Of a DNA stretch of 33,885 bases, positions 1-8,612 are shown piece after piece. The stretch spans positions 1 through 33,885 of the forward strand of contig NZ_JAOASO010000125.1 in NCBI RefSeq assembly GCF_030158645.1, in the 5' to 3' direction. The first letter of the stretch is position 1. Each line of letters starts with the position of its first letter. The notes below the pieces were generated by a model that searched no databases, was not told the DNA's origin, and saw nothing but the letters and a program-made list of their open reading frames with translations. The stretch comes from Hydrogenophaga sp. GTDB lineage: Bacteria > Pseudomonadota > Gammaproteobacteria > Burkholderiales > Burkholderiaceae_C. Position numbers and translations under genes: made by a program.

Positions 1-578
<578 letters not shown>

Positions 579-602
579 TTAAAAGGAACGAAAAAAGAAG
601 AA

Positions 603-893
603 TTACTTCTCAACAACCGCAAACAGGTCGTCTTCTTTCATCACCAGCAGTTCGTTGCCGTCGACCTTGACGGTCTGGCCGCTGTACTTGCCGAACAGAA
701 CGCGGTCACCGACCTTGACGTTCATGGCGGACAACTCGCCTTTGTCGTTTTTCTTGCCAGGACCGACCGCCAGGATCTCGCCCTGGTCGGGCTTCTCGGC
801 GGCGGCGTCGGGGATGACGATGCCGGAAGCGGTTTTGGTTTCGCTGTCAATGCGCTTGACGATCACGCGATCGCCGAGAGGACGAAGGTTCAT
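603..893 (-). CDS. groES: Co-chaperonin GroES, 10 kDa subunit
   Basis: GroES is the heptameric lid of the GroEL folding chamber. The 96-residue product is the normal family length. It has the N-terminal [14 protein letters not shown] strand, the mobile loop region ([11 protein letters not shown]), and the [33 protein letters not shown]-terminal half split by the usual glycine turns. An AGGAG ribosome site sits about 6 nt before the ATG. It is the first gene of the groES-groEL operon, with an approximately 95-nt leader that includes part of the CIRCE element. Heat-shock control by HrcA is inferred from that element. Confidence 0.98.
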   Translation of the reverse strand: MNLRPLGDRVIVKRIDSETKTASGIVIPDAAAEKPDQGEILAVGPGKKNDKGELSAMNVKVGDRVLFGKYSGQTVKVDGNELLVMKEDDLFAVVEK

Positions 894-968
894 TGCATCT
901 CCTGGAGTTGGAACAGATAAGGAAAGGATTCAGGTCGGCGGTGTCGCCGATCACTTGGGGTGGGCTTG

Positions 969-995
969 TTAGCACTCAACCCCAGCGAGTGCTAA
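969..995. promoter_or_regulatory. CIRCE operator (HrcA binding site)
   Basis: A perfect inverted repeat, TTAGCACTC, nine bases, GAGTGCTAA, occupies 969-977 and 987-995. This matches the CIRCE consensus exactly. It lies 76 bp upstream of the groES start and overlaps the predicted transcription start. The HrcA repressor is known to bind CIRCE and repress groESL until heat or misfolded protein titrates GroEL. The hrcA gene is not in this window. Confidence 0.96.
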
Positions 996-1023
996 TGATA
1001 AGGGCGGCGAGAGGCCTTTACAA
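995..1023 (-). promoter_or_regulatory. Predicted groESL promoter
   Basis: On the minus strand TTGTAA (1023-1018) and TATCAT (1000-995) are separated by exactly 17 bp. Transcription would begin near 988, inside CIRCE. The same stretch also reads CTTGTA, 14 nt, CCCTTATC, which resembles a sigma-32 promoter, so either sigma-70 or the heat-shock sigma factor could use it. The assignment is by eye only. Confidence 0.55.
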
Positions 1024-1053
1024 GGCCGGGCTGTGTTTTTCTCCCGCGCGCCG

Positions 1054-1083
1054 TGCCCGGCGGCCTCCCCTGGCCGCCGGGCA
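1054..1083. terminator. Strong 12-bp hairpin after the DUF2254 gene, no U-tract
   Basis: TGCCCGGCGGCC (1054-1065) and GGCCGCCGGGCA (1072-1083) are perfectly complementary around a six-base loop. The hairpin begins 7 nt after the stop codon of the minus-strand DUF2254 gene. Neither strand has a T-run directly after the stem; in the minus direction the following bases are GC-rich and then A-rich. It may terminate transcription or protect a 3' end, but it is not a textbook intrinsic terminator. Confidence 0.5.
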
Positions 1084-1090
1084 GTGGGCA

Positions 1091-2362
1091 TCAAGCCGTG
1101 GAAGCGGCGTTTGAGAACAGCTCGGCGTGCACCTCGCGCAATTGCGCTTTGTCGCGATCCAGCACCAGGGCTTGAAGGGCGCGCTGCATGCTGATACCGG
1201 CTTGTTCGTGCGCCGCCATCGCCACAGCGCGGTCGCATCCCTTCGCGATGATCGACAGCAGTTTTTGCATCCGCATCTGGACTTCGGGCACGCCGGCACC
1301 GTCCCGGGCGATCGGGTCGAAGGCCTGGTGAATGAAATCGGCCGGGTTCAGCGGTATCTGTGTGAGGCGATCAAAGCGGAGCGACTCGGCTTGCGGGTGC
1401 TTGCCGTCATCGACCAGCACCCGGGTGATGGTGTTCATGGCTGCGATGGCCGTGCCCGGGTCGTTGACGGCGGGTGACAGCGCGCGCTGCGCCACTTCGC
1501 TCAGCACGATCAGGCCAAAGCGCGGGTCCTGGTCGAAACTGCGCGCATCGCCGAGCACGAATGCACCGCGCAGGCCCTCGGCGTCGAATCGGCTGGCGTC
1601 GGCGGCGGGGTCTTTGACAACGAGCAGCGTGGTGCCGGGGTGGGCCAGCTGACCTGGGCACACCCGAAGGTGCAGCCGCACGGAGGCTGCCACCGCATGG
1701 TCCTGCAAGGCCTGCATGTCGATGTGGCGGAGGTAGCCCAGTTTGTCGGCGCGAAGAGGCACGCCGGTCGCTGGCAGCGTGTGTGCGACCAGCGCGCCCA
1801 TGCCGGGCGATCGCCGATGCGCGCGCATGGCATCTGCGGCAGCCGTCTCGAGTTTGGCCAGGGTGTTCTCCATGCGGCCCAGCACCGAGAGCGTTTTCAC
1901 CCAGCGTATCAGCGTCACGATCAGGTAGAGCAGCACACCCATGGTGCAGACGAACAGAATGAAGCGGCCTGTGCCGCCGTACAGGCCCAGCCCCAGGGCG
2001 GTGTTGGCGATGATGGCGTAGATGAAGGCCGAGATGAAGGTGGTGATGGCGTTCTGCGTGTCCGTGTCACCGGCCACCAACTGGATGGCGCGCGGCGATG
2101 CACCCGCGGCCGCCGACGAGAATGCCGCCACCATGATCGACAGCGAGAACGTGGCCACGCCCAGCATGCTCGACGCAATGACACCGAGCAGGTTGTCCAG
2201 CGTGCTGCGATCGATGTCGGGCAGCAGGCCAGTCGGGATGAGGCGGTTGCCCACAGCGGCAGCCATCGCGATCAGCACCGCCACCACGCTGCCCAGGGCG
2301 GGCTTGACCCAGAGTCGGTTGTCGGGCGACTTCAACCAGATGAGAGCGCGGTACACAGACAT
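1091..2362 (-). CDS. DUF2254 family predicted membrane protein
   Basis: This 423-residue protein matches the uncharacterised DUF2254 membrane family by overall pattern. The N-terminal half holds about four hydrophobic segments: roughly residues 20-45, the stretch LLGVIASSMLGVATFSLSIMVAAFSSAAAG, residues 108-130, and residues 132-152. The C-terminal half is soluble and contains the conserved-looking ERFGLIVLSEVAQRALSPAVNDPGTA-type region (here DPRFGLIVLSEVAQRALSPAVNDP). No catalytic motif is recognised and the function is unknown. No good ribosome site precedes the ATG. The gene is divergent from the next one, with 73 bp between them, and is convergent with nothing; a strong hairpin follows its stop. 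Family assignment is fairly sure, role unknown. Confidence 0.85.
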   Translation of the reverse strand: MSVYRALIWLKSPDNRLWVKPALGSVVAVLIAMAAAVGNRLIPTGLLPDIDRSTLDNLLGVIASSMLGVATFSLSIMVAAFSSAAAGASPRAIQLVAGDTDTQNAITTFISAFIYAIIANTALGLGLYGGTGRFILFVCTMGVLLYLIVTLIRWVKTLSVLGRMENTLAKLETAAADAMRAHRRSPGMGALVAHTLPATGVPLRADKLGYLRHIDMQALQDHAVAASVRLHLRVCPGQLAHPGTTLLVVKDPAADASRFDAEGLRGAFVLGDARSFDQDPRFGLIVLSEVAQRALSPAVNDPGTAIAAMNTITRVLVDDGKHPQAESLRFDRLTQIPLNPADFIHQAFDPIARDGAGVPEVQMRMQKLLSIIAKGCDRAVAMAAHEQAGISMQRALQALVLDRDKAQLREVHAELFSNAASTA

Positions 2363-2435
2363 GGTGGGGGTGCGTCAATGAGGGGTGAGGTGAGCGAAGG
2401 GGCTCTCCGAACACGGGCACAAGGAAACTGACAGT

Positions 2436-4193
2436 TTGAACCCTTACGATCCTGACATGGATCGTTACATTCACGCACCTGATCCGGCCACTGGCCTGGA
2501 TTTCCTGTGGCGTCGCCTGGCGGCGCTGGCCGCGCTGCTGCTTGGTCTCGGGTTGGCCCTGTGGCCGGACTTTGCACGCGCCGCCCCGGGCGAGATCGAC
2601 ATCACCCTGCAGGCGCGCCATTGGATCGACCCGTCGGGCAGCCTGGACATCGACGAGGTGGCCCGCCGCCCGGTCGAGGACTTCGCAGCCATGGAGCGGT
2701 ACCGCAGCTTCCGGCTGGACGGCGGCGTTCTGTGGTTGCGCCTGGAACTGCCCGAGCGCGATGCCGCGCGCCGTTGGTACCTGACGCTGAGCGCGGCAGC
2801 CTTCACCAACCGCGCCACGCTGTACACCGCGGGTCCTTCGGGTGCATGGACGTCCCAGCAGGCCGGCGACCACCTGCCGGTGTCGCAATGGGCGCACCCG
2901 GACCAGACGCCGGTGTTTGTGCTGGACTCTCAGGCTGCCGGACCGGTGTGGCTTCGCCTGGAAAACCAGCCCGCCCCGGTGAGCCCGCGCCTGATCGTGC
3001 TCGATGAGCGACAACTGCAGGAAACGCGGCAGTGGACCTTCCTGATGGTGGGTGGGTATCTGGGTTTCGGGCTGCTGGTGCTGTTCATCGGCTGGGTGCA
3101 CGCGCGCCTTTACGCCGACCGTGCTTTCATCGCTTATTGCTGCTACGTGGCCTGCATGCTGGGTTTTCAGGCCGCTTTCACGGGTGTTGGTGGCCTGTTT
3201 TTCTGGCCCGACCATGCCGCCTGGAACGATGCCGCGCCGCCGGTGTTCATGCTCTGGCTGACCGCCTCGGGCATCTGGTTTGTGCGCGAAGTCTGCATGG
3301 TCTCGCGCCACCACCGCGGGGTCGACCGCCTCGTGCTCGCTTGGTCGGTGTTCGGTCTGCTGTTCCCGGTGCTCTACCTGTTGCTGCTGAATCGGCCGGC
3401 CTTCATCCTGCTCAATCTTTACGGCTTGCTGTCGGTGTTGCTGAGTTTCAGCCTGTGCATCTGGACCTGGCGCCGCGGCGAGACCTACGCGGGCTGGATG
3501 GCGCTGGGATTCCTGCCGGTGCACCTGGCTTACCCCTTCCCGGCGTTGCGCAGCGCCGGCCTCTTGCCGGACAGCTGGGCCACGCAATACGCCGTGTTGA
3601 TCGGCTCGGCGATCGAGATTCCGCTGCTGCTCTACATCCTGCACCGCCGCGCCAAGGACTTCAACGAGAACCGCGCGCGGTCGCGCGCGATCGAGAGCAC
3701 CGACCCGCTGACCGGCCTGACCATCGCGCCGGTGCTGCATCTGCGGCTGCGCGATGCGTTGCGCCGTGCCCGGCGTTACGACCACCGGTGCGGTCTGGTG
3801 CTGGTGGAGCTCTCCAACCACGCTGCCATCCTGGACCGGGAGGGGCGCGAGGCCGGGGACCGTGCGCTGGTGGTGGCCGCGTCGCGCCTGTCGGCCGTGG
3901 TGCGCGATGTGGACACGGTCTGCCGCACCGCCGAGACGCGGTTCGCGGTGCTGGTCGAAGGGCCGGAAGACCTCCGGTTGCTGGGCCAGCACATCGTGGC
4001 CAAAGGCCTGGAGCGGGTGCCTTTGCTGCCGTCCGACCTGACGCTGCGCTTTCGCCTGGTCTCGGCAGCACTGCCCGACGAGGCCGACGGGTCGCTGGAC
4101 GCGGGCCGTCTGTTGGAGCGCCTGAACCACGCGCTGGACCGGCTTGCCGACGATCCGCGCAAGGTGGTGCTGCACCTGCCGCAGAAGGCTTGA
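2436..4193 (+). CDS. 7TM-DISM sensor protein with degenerate GGDEF domain
   Basis: The 585-residue product has a signal-like hydrophobic segment near residues 27-45. A periplasmic domain of the 7TMR-DISMED2 type (about 55-190) follows, then seven hydrophobic segments between about 200 and 405, and a C-terminal GGDEF-like domain (about 421-585, beginning STDPLTGL). The diguanylate cyclase signature is lost: the position of GGDEF reads AETRF (about residues 499-503), so c-di-GMP synthesis is not expected. It could be a receptor or regulator that kept only the fold. The TTG start at 2436 is chosen because AAGGAA lies about 9 nt upstream; an ATG at 2457 (578 residues) is the alternative. It is divergent from the DUF2254 gene and stands alone. 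Confidence 0.85.
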   Translation: MNPYDPDMDRYIHAPDPATGLDFLWRRLAALAALLLGLGLALWPDFARAAPGEIDITLQARHWIDPSGSLDIDEVARRPVEDFAAMERYRSFRLDGGVLWLRLELPERDAARRWYLTLSAAAFTNRATLYTAGPSGAWTSQQAGDHLPVSQWAHPDQTPVFVLDSQAAGPVWLRLENQPAPVSPRLIVLDERQLQETRQWTFLMVGGYLGFGLLVLFIGWVHARLYADRAFIAYCCYVACMLGFQAAFTGVGGLFFWPDHAAWNDAAPPVFMLWLTASGIWFVREVCMVSRHHRGVDRLVLAWSVFGLLFPVLYLLLLNRPAFILLNLYGLLSVLLSFSLCIWTWRRGETYAGWMALGFLPVHLAYPFPALRSAGLLPDSWATQYAVLIGSAIEIPLLLYILHRRAKDFNENRARSRAIESTDPLTGLTIAPVLHLRLRDALRRARRYDHRCGLVLVELSNHAAILDREGREAGDRALVVAASRLSAVVRDVDTVCRTAETRFAVLVEGPEDLRLLGQHIVAKGLERVPLLPSDLTLRFRLVSAALPDEADGSLDAGRLLERLNHALDRLADDPRKVVLHLPQKA

Positions 4194-4208
4194 GTCGTCC
4201 GTCCCGCT

Positions 4209-4991
4209 TCAGAAGTGGCTCAGGTAACCACCATCCACCACCAGCGTCTGGCCCGTGACATAGCTTGACGCAGGCGAGGCCAGGAACACGGCGGCCCCTG
4301 CGATCTCGTCCGGTTGGCCCCAGCGGCCCAGCGAAGTGCGCTGGTGCAGCCAGGCCTGCGTTGACTGATCGTCCACCATGGCGCTGTTGGCTTCGGTGGC
4401 GAAGAAGCCGGGCGCGATGGCGTTGACGTTGATGCCTTGCGGGCCGAGTTCGGCCGCCAGCGCGCGGGTAAGCGCCGCCAGCGCACCCTTGCTGGTGGTG
4501 TAGGCCGCGTCGCCGGCGCGCGCGATCGGCCCGGCAATGGAAGTCACGTTGATGATGCGGCCGTGTCTCTGCGCGCGCATGGGGACCGCCGCTTCCCGGC
4601 ACAGGTGCCAGGCCGACACCAGGTTGGATTCCAGCAGCGCCCGCAAGGCCTGGGCGGGCAGCTCGTCCAGGGGCTGCCGTCGGCGTTGGCCCACGTTGTT
4701 GATCAGGATGTCCAGCCGCCCGCATTCGGCCAGCACGCGGGCCACCGCAGCGCTGGCGCCCTTCTCGTCGGTCACGTCAAAGGGCAGGGCATGCGCCCGT
4801 CCGCCGGTGGCTTGCCCGGCAGCATGGCTCTGATCGACAGCGCTGGCCAGGCTGTCCGCGTCGCGTCCGTTGAGCCAGACCTGGGCGCCGTGCGCTGCGA
4901 GTGCGCTGGCCATTGCCAGCCCGAGTCCGCGGCTGGCGCCGGTGACGAGGGCCACGCGGCCTGTGAGGGAGAAGAGGGTGGAGGTGTGCAC
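4209..4991 (-). CDS. SDR family NAD(P)-dependent oxidoreductase
   Basis: A 260-residue classical short-chain dehydrogenase/reductase. It shows the cofactor motif TGASRGLG (residues 17-24), NNVG (98-101), the catalytic Ser151, Tyr164 and Lys168 (YTTSK), the [11 protein letters not shown] segment, and a C-terminal [16 protein letters not shown] strand. The closest feel is gluconate 5-dehydrogenase or glucose 1-dehydrogenase-like members, but the substrate cannot be read from sequence. Its end faces the end of the GGDEF-like gene with 15 bp between, and its start lies 45 bp from the stop of the histidine kinase gene on the same strand, so read-through from that gene is possible. Nearby genes suggest no pathway. 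Confidence 0.93.
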   Translation of the reverse strand: MHTSTLFSLTGRVALVTGASRGLGLAMASALAAHGAQVWLNGRDADSLASAVDQSHAAGQATGGRAHALPFDVTDEKGASAAVARVLAECGRLDILINNVGQRRRQPLDELPAQALRALLESNLVSAWHLCREAAVPMRAQRHGRIINVTSIAGPIARAGDAAYTTSKGALAALTRALAAELGPQGINVNAIAPGFFATEANSAMVDDQSTQAWLHQRTSLGRWGQPDEIAGAAVFLASPASSYVTGQTLVVDGGYLSHF

Positions 4992-5036
4992 CCGCGAATT
5001 ATCGGCGCGCGCTGTCGCCCGCCGCGGGGATGCGCT

Positions 5037-7085
5037 TCAGGCCGTGAGCTCGGCCATGGAGGATTCTGGAAATGCCAGTTCCGGGTCCAGGTTGTCCAGC
5101 GGCAGCGTGAAATAGAACGTGCAACCCGCGCCCACCGCGGTTTCGGCCCAGAGGCGACCGCCGTGGCGCTCGATGATGCGCTGTGCCAGGGCCAGTCCGG
5201 TGCCAGTGCCTTCGAAGTCCATCGAATGGTGCTGGCGCTGGAACATGACGAACAGGTTGTGCGCTTTCTCCAGATCGAAGCCGGCGCCGTTGTCGCTCAC
5301 GAAGAAGGTGCGTCCGCCCAGCGGGTTGACCTTCCAGCCGATCTTGATCGTGGCGTCGGCACATTTGGCGGTGTACTTCACGGCGTTGTCGAGCAGGTTT
5401 CCCCAAGCTTGGGCCAGCAGCATGGCGTCGCCGCGCACCACGGGCAGATCCGGGTCGATGGACCAGTCGATGGAGCGCTTCGGGTGCTCCTGTTTCAAGT
5501 GCGCCACGACACCGTGCAGCAGCGGCGTCAGCGGCACCGGCTGGTTGTCGACCGACACGCGGCCCAGTCGCGCGTATTCCAGCAGGCCTTCGATCATGAG
5601 GCTCATGCGTTTGGCCGACTTTGCGATCGACGTCTGGTACTGGCGGGCGAGGTTGTCGGTGGAGTCGCCGGTCTGCTCCTGCAGCAGGCTCACAAAGCTG
5701 GCAATGTGGCGCAGCGGCGCGCGCAGGTCATGCGAGACCATGTGGGAAAAGACGTCCAGGTCCTTGTTGGCCGCCACCAGTTGCTGCGTGCGTTCTGCCA
5801 CGCGTTTTTCCAGTTCGCGGTTGAGGTCGTTCATCACGTCCTCCAGGCACTTCGCCGCGGTCATGTCGCGCGTGATGCTGGAGAGGCCCTGCAGCTCGCC
5901 CGCTTCGTTGCGCAACGCGGTCAGCACGGTGTGCGCCCAGAAGCGTGAGCCGTCCTCGCGCAGGCGCCAGCCGCGCGACTCCCACTGGCCATGCTCCTTG
6001 GCCAGGCGCAGCGCCTGACCGGCATCGACCTCGTCTTCGCCCGCGTTGTCGGTGCACAGCAGGACTTCGTAGGGCTGCCCGACGATTTGTGCGCGCCCGT
6101 GGCCGTGCAGCCGTTGGGCGCTCTCGGTCCAGTCGGTCACCGCGCCGGTCTCGTCGACAAAGTAAATGCAGTAGTCCTGGATGGCATCGACCATCAGGCG
6201 GTAGCGCTGCTCGCTGGCAAACAGCTCCTGCGAACGCTCGCGCACCCGGTCTTCCAGGTCTTGGTTGGCGTGCAACACAAACTCCTCGGTGCGGCGGCGC
6301 TCGGTGATGTCGTGCAGCTCGATGAACATCCCTTCGATCTCGCCGTTCTGGACGTCGGGCAGGTAGTGGATCTCGAAGTAGTTGCGCCCGCCATCGGCAG
6401 CCGTGCGTTCGGCTTCGAAGTTCTGCGGCTGTCCACCCAGCGTGGCGAGCACGCGCGGCATGATCTCGGGCAAGACCTCCGGGCGAACCACCTCGCTGAG
6501 GTGCGAGCCCACCATGTCCTCGGGCTCCTTGGCGTAGCGTTGGGCGTGCGCAGCGTTGGCAAAACGACAGATCAGGTTCTTGTCGTAGTAAGCCAGCCGG
6601 GCCGGGATGCGGTTGGTGATGCTGCGCAGGATGGCATCTTGCGGCGCATCGGCGGTGTGGCTGGCCGGCACATTGCCCAGGTCGGTCACCAGGGTGCTCG
6701 TGTGCAGGAACTGGCCTTCGGCGTCGTAGACGGCGCTGGACGTGAGCCGCGCCTTCAGAAAGTCACCGTTGGAGCGGCACAAGGACAGCGTGAGGGGTTC
6801 GGTGCGCCCACTGATCAGCAGCTGTTCCACGTGGGTGGACGCCTGGACGCGGCAGTCGGTCGAGGCCAGGTCTTCGAGCGTCTTGAAAACGATCACGTCC
6901 TCCCGCTCCATGCCCAGCCAGTCGAGCAAGGTCTGGTTGATGTTCACGCAGCGCAGCTCGGCGTCCAGCGCCAGCAGGCCGCAGGGCGCGTTGTCGTACA
7001 GGGCGCGGGCGGCGCTCAGGGCGGCCAGCAGTTCGTCGGTGATGGGTGCCAGCTGCTGCTCAGTGGTCGGTGCAGAGGTGTCCAT
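5037..7085 (-). CDS. Soluble multi-PAS sensor histidine kinase
   Basis: The 682-residue protein has three PAS domains (about 20-140, 150-272 and 300-425), a helical linker, a HisKA dimerisation domain with phosphoacceptor His452 in the motif SHDLRAP, and a HATPase_c domain. In the latter the N-box is WGNLLDNAVKYT, the G1 box DNGAGF (from Asp598) and the G2 box GTGTGLAL. The last part resembles the kinase module of bacteriophytochrome-type kinases. No membrane segment or receiver domain is present, so it should sense an intracellular signal and phosphorylate an unlinked regulator. The start at 7085 is chosen because AGGAG lies about 10 nt before the ATG. The frame stays open upstream into metK, but that extension has no domain and crosses a terminator. 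Confidence 0.93.
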   Translation of the reverse strand: MDTSAPTTEQQLAPITDELLAALSAARALYDNAPCGLLALDAELRCVNINQTLLDWLGMEREDVIVFKTLEDLASTDCRVQASTHVEQLLISGRTEPLTLSLCRSNGDFLKARLTSSAVYDAEGQFLHTSTLVTDLGNVPASHTADAPQDAILRSITNRIPARLAYYDKNLICRFANAAHAQRYAKEPEDMVGSHLSEVVRPEVLPEIMPRVLATLGGQPQNFEAERTAADGGRNYFEIHYLPDVQNGEIEGMFIELHDITERRRTEEFVLHANQDLEDRVRERSQELFASEQRYRLMVDAIQDYCIYFVDETGAVTDWTESAQRLHGHGRAQIVGQPYEVLLCTDNAGEDEVDAGQALRLAKEHGQWESRGWRLREDGSRFWAHTVLTALRNEAGELQGLSSITRDMTAAKCLEDVMNDLNRELEKRVAERTQQLVAANKDLDVFSHMVSHDLRAPLRHIASFVSLLQEQTGDSTDNLARQYQTSIAKSAKRMSLMIEGLLEYARLGRVSVDNQPVPLTPLLHGVVAHLKQEHPKRSIDWSIDPDLPVVRGDAMLLAQAWGNLLDNAVKYTAKCADATIKIGWKVNPLGGRTFFVSDNGAGFDLEKAHNLFVMFQRQHHSMDFEGTGTGLALAQRIIERHGGRLWAETAVGAGCTFYFTLPLDNLDPELAFPESSMAELTA

Positions 7086-7214
7086 GGGGGAAGGCTCCTG
7101 GTCGGTTCGGATCGGGGCAAGGCATTGCTCGTACTTCCTTATCGGACGCTGGCCGCAAAAATTCAGCCGCCTCCGACCACCGGAATGCGGGGTGAATCGG
7201 GGGCATTTCTGGCG

Positions 7215-7246
7215 AAAAAAAGCCCCGGGGCTGGTGCACCGGGGCT
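7215..7246 (-). terminator. Intrinsic terminator of metK
   Basis: AGCCCCGG and CCGGGGCT (7221-7228 and 7239-7246) form a perfect 8-bp stem with a 10-base loop. On the minus strand this is followed by seven T residues (7221-7215, the first shared with the stem). It starts 27 nt after the metK stop codon and before the histidine kinase gene, so it should isolate metK from the kinase gene. Confidence 0.88.
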
Positions 7247-7272
7247 GGTCTTCGTATGTTGTAAGTGAACGC

Positions 7273-8454
7273 TTACAGGCCGGCAGCCTTTTTGAGGGCG
7301 GCGGCGCGGTCGGTGCGCTCCCAGAAGAATTCGGGCTCTTCGCGGCCAAAGTGACCGTAGGCGGCGGTCTTGGTGTAGATCGGGCGCAGCAGGTCCAGCA
7401 TCTGGATGATGCCCTTGGGACGCAGGTCAAAGTGTTCATTCACGAGCGCAGCGATCTGCTCGTCGGGAATCACGCCCGTGCCTTCCGTGTAAACCGTCAC
7501 GTTCATCGGGCGCGCCACGCCAATCGCGTATGCCACCTGAATCTGGCACTGCTTGGCCAGGCCGGCGGCCACGATGTTCTTGGCCACGTAACGCGCCGCG
7601 TACGCCGCCGAACGGTCGACCTTGGACGGGTCTTTGCCGGAAAACGCACCACCGCCGTGCGGACAGGCGCCACCGTAGGTGTCCACGATGATCTTGCGAC
7701 CGGTCAGACCGCAGTCGCCCTGTGGGCCGCCGATGACAAAACGGCCGGTCGGGTTGATCAGGTACTTGGTGTCCTTGAGCCATTCCTTGGGCAGCACCGG
7801 CTTGATGATCTCTTCAATGATGGCTTCGATGAACGAGGCCTTCATCTTGGTGGGTGTCTCGCTCTGGTCTGGGCTGTGCTGGGTCGAGAGCACCACGGTG
7901 TCGATGCTGTGCGGCTTGCCGTCCACGTAGCGCATGGTCACCTGGCTCTTGGCGTCAGGGCGCAGGAACGGCAGGCGGCCGTCTTTGCGCAGCTGCGCCT
8001 GGCGCTCCACCAGGCGGTGCGCGTAGTAGATCGGCGCTGGCATCAGCTCGGGCGTTTCGTCGCAGGCGTAGCCGAACATCAGGCCCTGGTCGCCGGCGCC
8101 GATGTTGAGGTGGTCGTCGGACGCATGGTCCACGCCCTGGGCGATGTCGTTGCTCTGCTTGTCGTAGGCCACCAGCACCGCGCAGCCCTTGTAGTCGATG
8201 CCGTACTCGGTGTTGTCGTAGCCGATGCGCTTGAGGGTGTCGCGCGCGACCTGGATGTAATCGACATGCGCGTTGGTCGTGATCTCGCCGGCCAGCACCA
8301 CCAGACCGGTATTGCACAGGGTCTCCGCGGCCACGCGGCTGCGCGGGTCCTGCTCAAAAATCGCGTCGAGGATCGCGTCGGAGATCTGGTCGGCGACCTT
8401 GTCGGGGTGGCCTTCAGAGACGGATTCGGAGGTGAAAAGAAAGTCGTTCGCCAT
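7273..8454 (-). CDS. metK: S-adenosylmethionine synthetase
   Basis: MetK makes S-adenosylmethionine from methionine and ATP, releasing phosphate and pyrophosphate, in the cytoplasm. The 393-residue product has the family length. Signatures visible are the N-terminal [13 protein letters not shown], the hexapeptide GAGDQG followed by LMFGYA, the P-loop-like [19 protein letters not shown], and the C-terminal GHFGRE. The ATG has a GGAG ribosome site about 7 nt upstream. It is transcribed alone, with a 158-bp divergent intergenic region towards the acyltransferase genes and its own terminator. The leader is discussed separately. Confidence 0.98.
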   Translation of the reverse strand: MANDFLFTSESVSEGHPDKVADQISDAILDAIFEQDPRSRVAAETLCNTGLVVLAGEITTNAHVDYIQVARDTLKRIGYDNTEYGIDYKGCAVLVAYDKQSNDIAQGVDHASDDHLNIGAGDQGLMFGYACDETPELMPAPIYYAHRLVERQAQLRKDGRLPFLRPDAKSQVTMRYVDGKPHSIDTVVLSTQHSPDQSETPTKMKASFIEAIIEEIIKPVLPKEWLKDTKYLINPTGRFVIGGPQGDCGLTGRKIIVDTYGGACPHGGGAFSGKDPSKVDRSAAYAARYVAKNIVAAGLAKQCQIQVAYAIGVARPMNVTVYTEGTGVIPDEQIAALVNEHFDLRPKGIIQMLDLLRPIYTKTAAYGHFGREEPEFFWERTDRAAALKKAAGL

Positions 8455-8573
8455 GGTTAAACTCCAAGATGGTTGATCGGCGTTGCCGGTCTGTCAGAGT
8501 TCGGCGAACGCTTTAGCGGAATTTGTGAATCGCCCCGCAATTAGTTCAGTAACTCGGCGATGGGCGGATTCTA
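8455..8573 (-). promoter_or_regulatory. metK: metK upstream region with possible -10 box and structured leader
   Basis: On the minus strand TAGAAT (8573-8568) could be a -10 box for metK, although no convincing -35 lies 17 bp before it. Downstream the complementary pentamers GGCGA (8556-8560) and TCGCC (8530-8534) enclose a small AGTT/AACT hairpin, and a GTTC/GAAC hairpin follows nearer the gene. I do not recognise a known SAM or SAH riboswitch. The region also has to hold whatever promoter drives the divergent acyltransferase pair. Confidence 0.3.
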
Positions 8574-8612
8574 GACCACGGTCGCAGTCCCGTCCTGTCA
8601 TCCACCACCGCC

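Noticed and set aside
2067..4175. A 702-codon open frame on the minus strand opposite the GGDEF-like gene
   Set aside because: Rich in Arg, Gln, His and Pro with no domain, overlapping two well-supported genes; a by-product of high GC content at third codon positions.
4437..5948. A 503-codon plus-strand frame opposite the SDR and kinase genes
   Set aside because: No recognisable domain; both opposite-strand genes have catalytic motifs in the right order.
7086..7439. A 118-codon N-terminal extension of the histidine kinase frame
   Set aside because: It crosses the metK terminator and the 3' end of metK, has no domain, and the ATG at 7085 has a good ribosome site.
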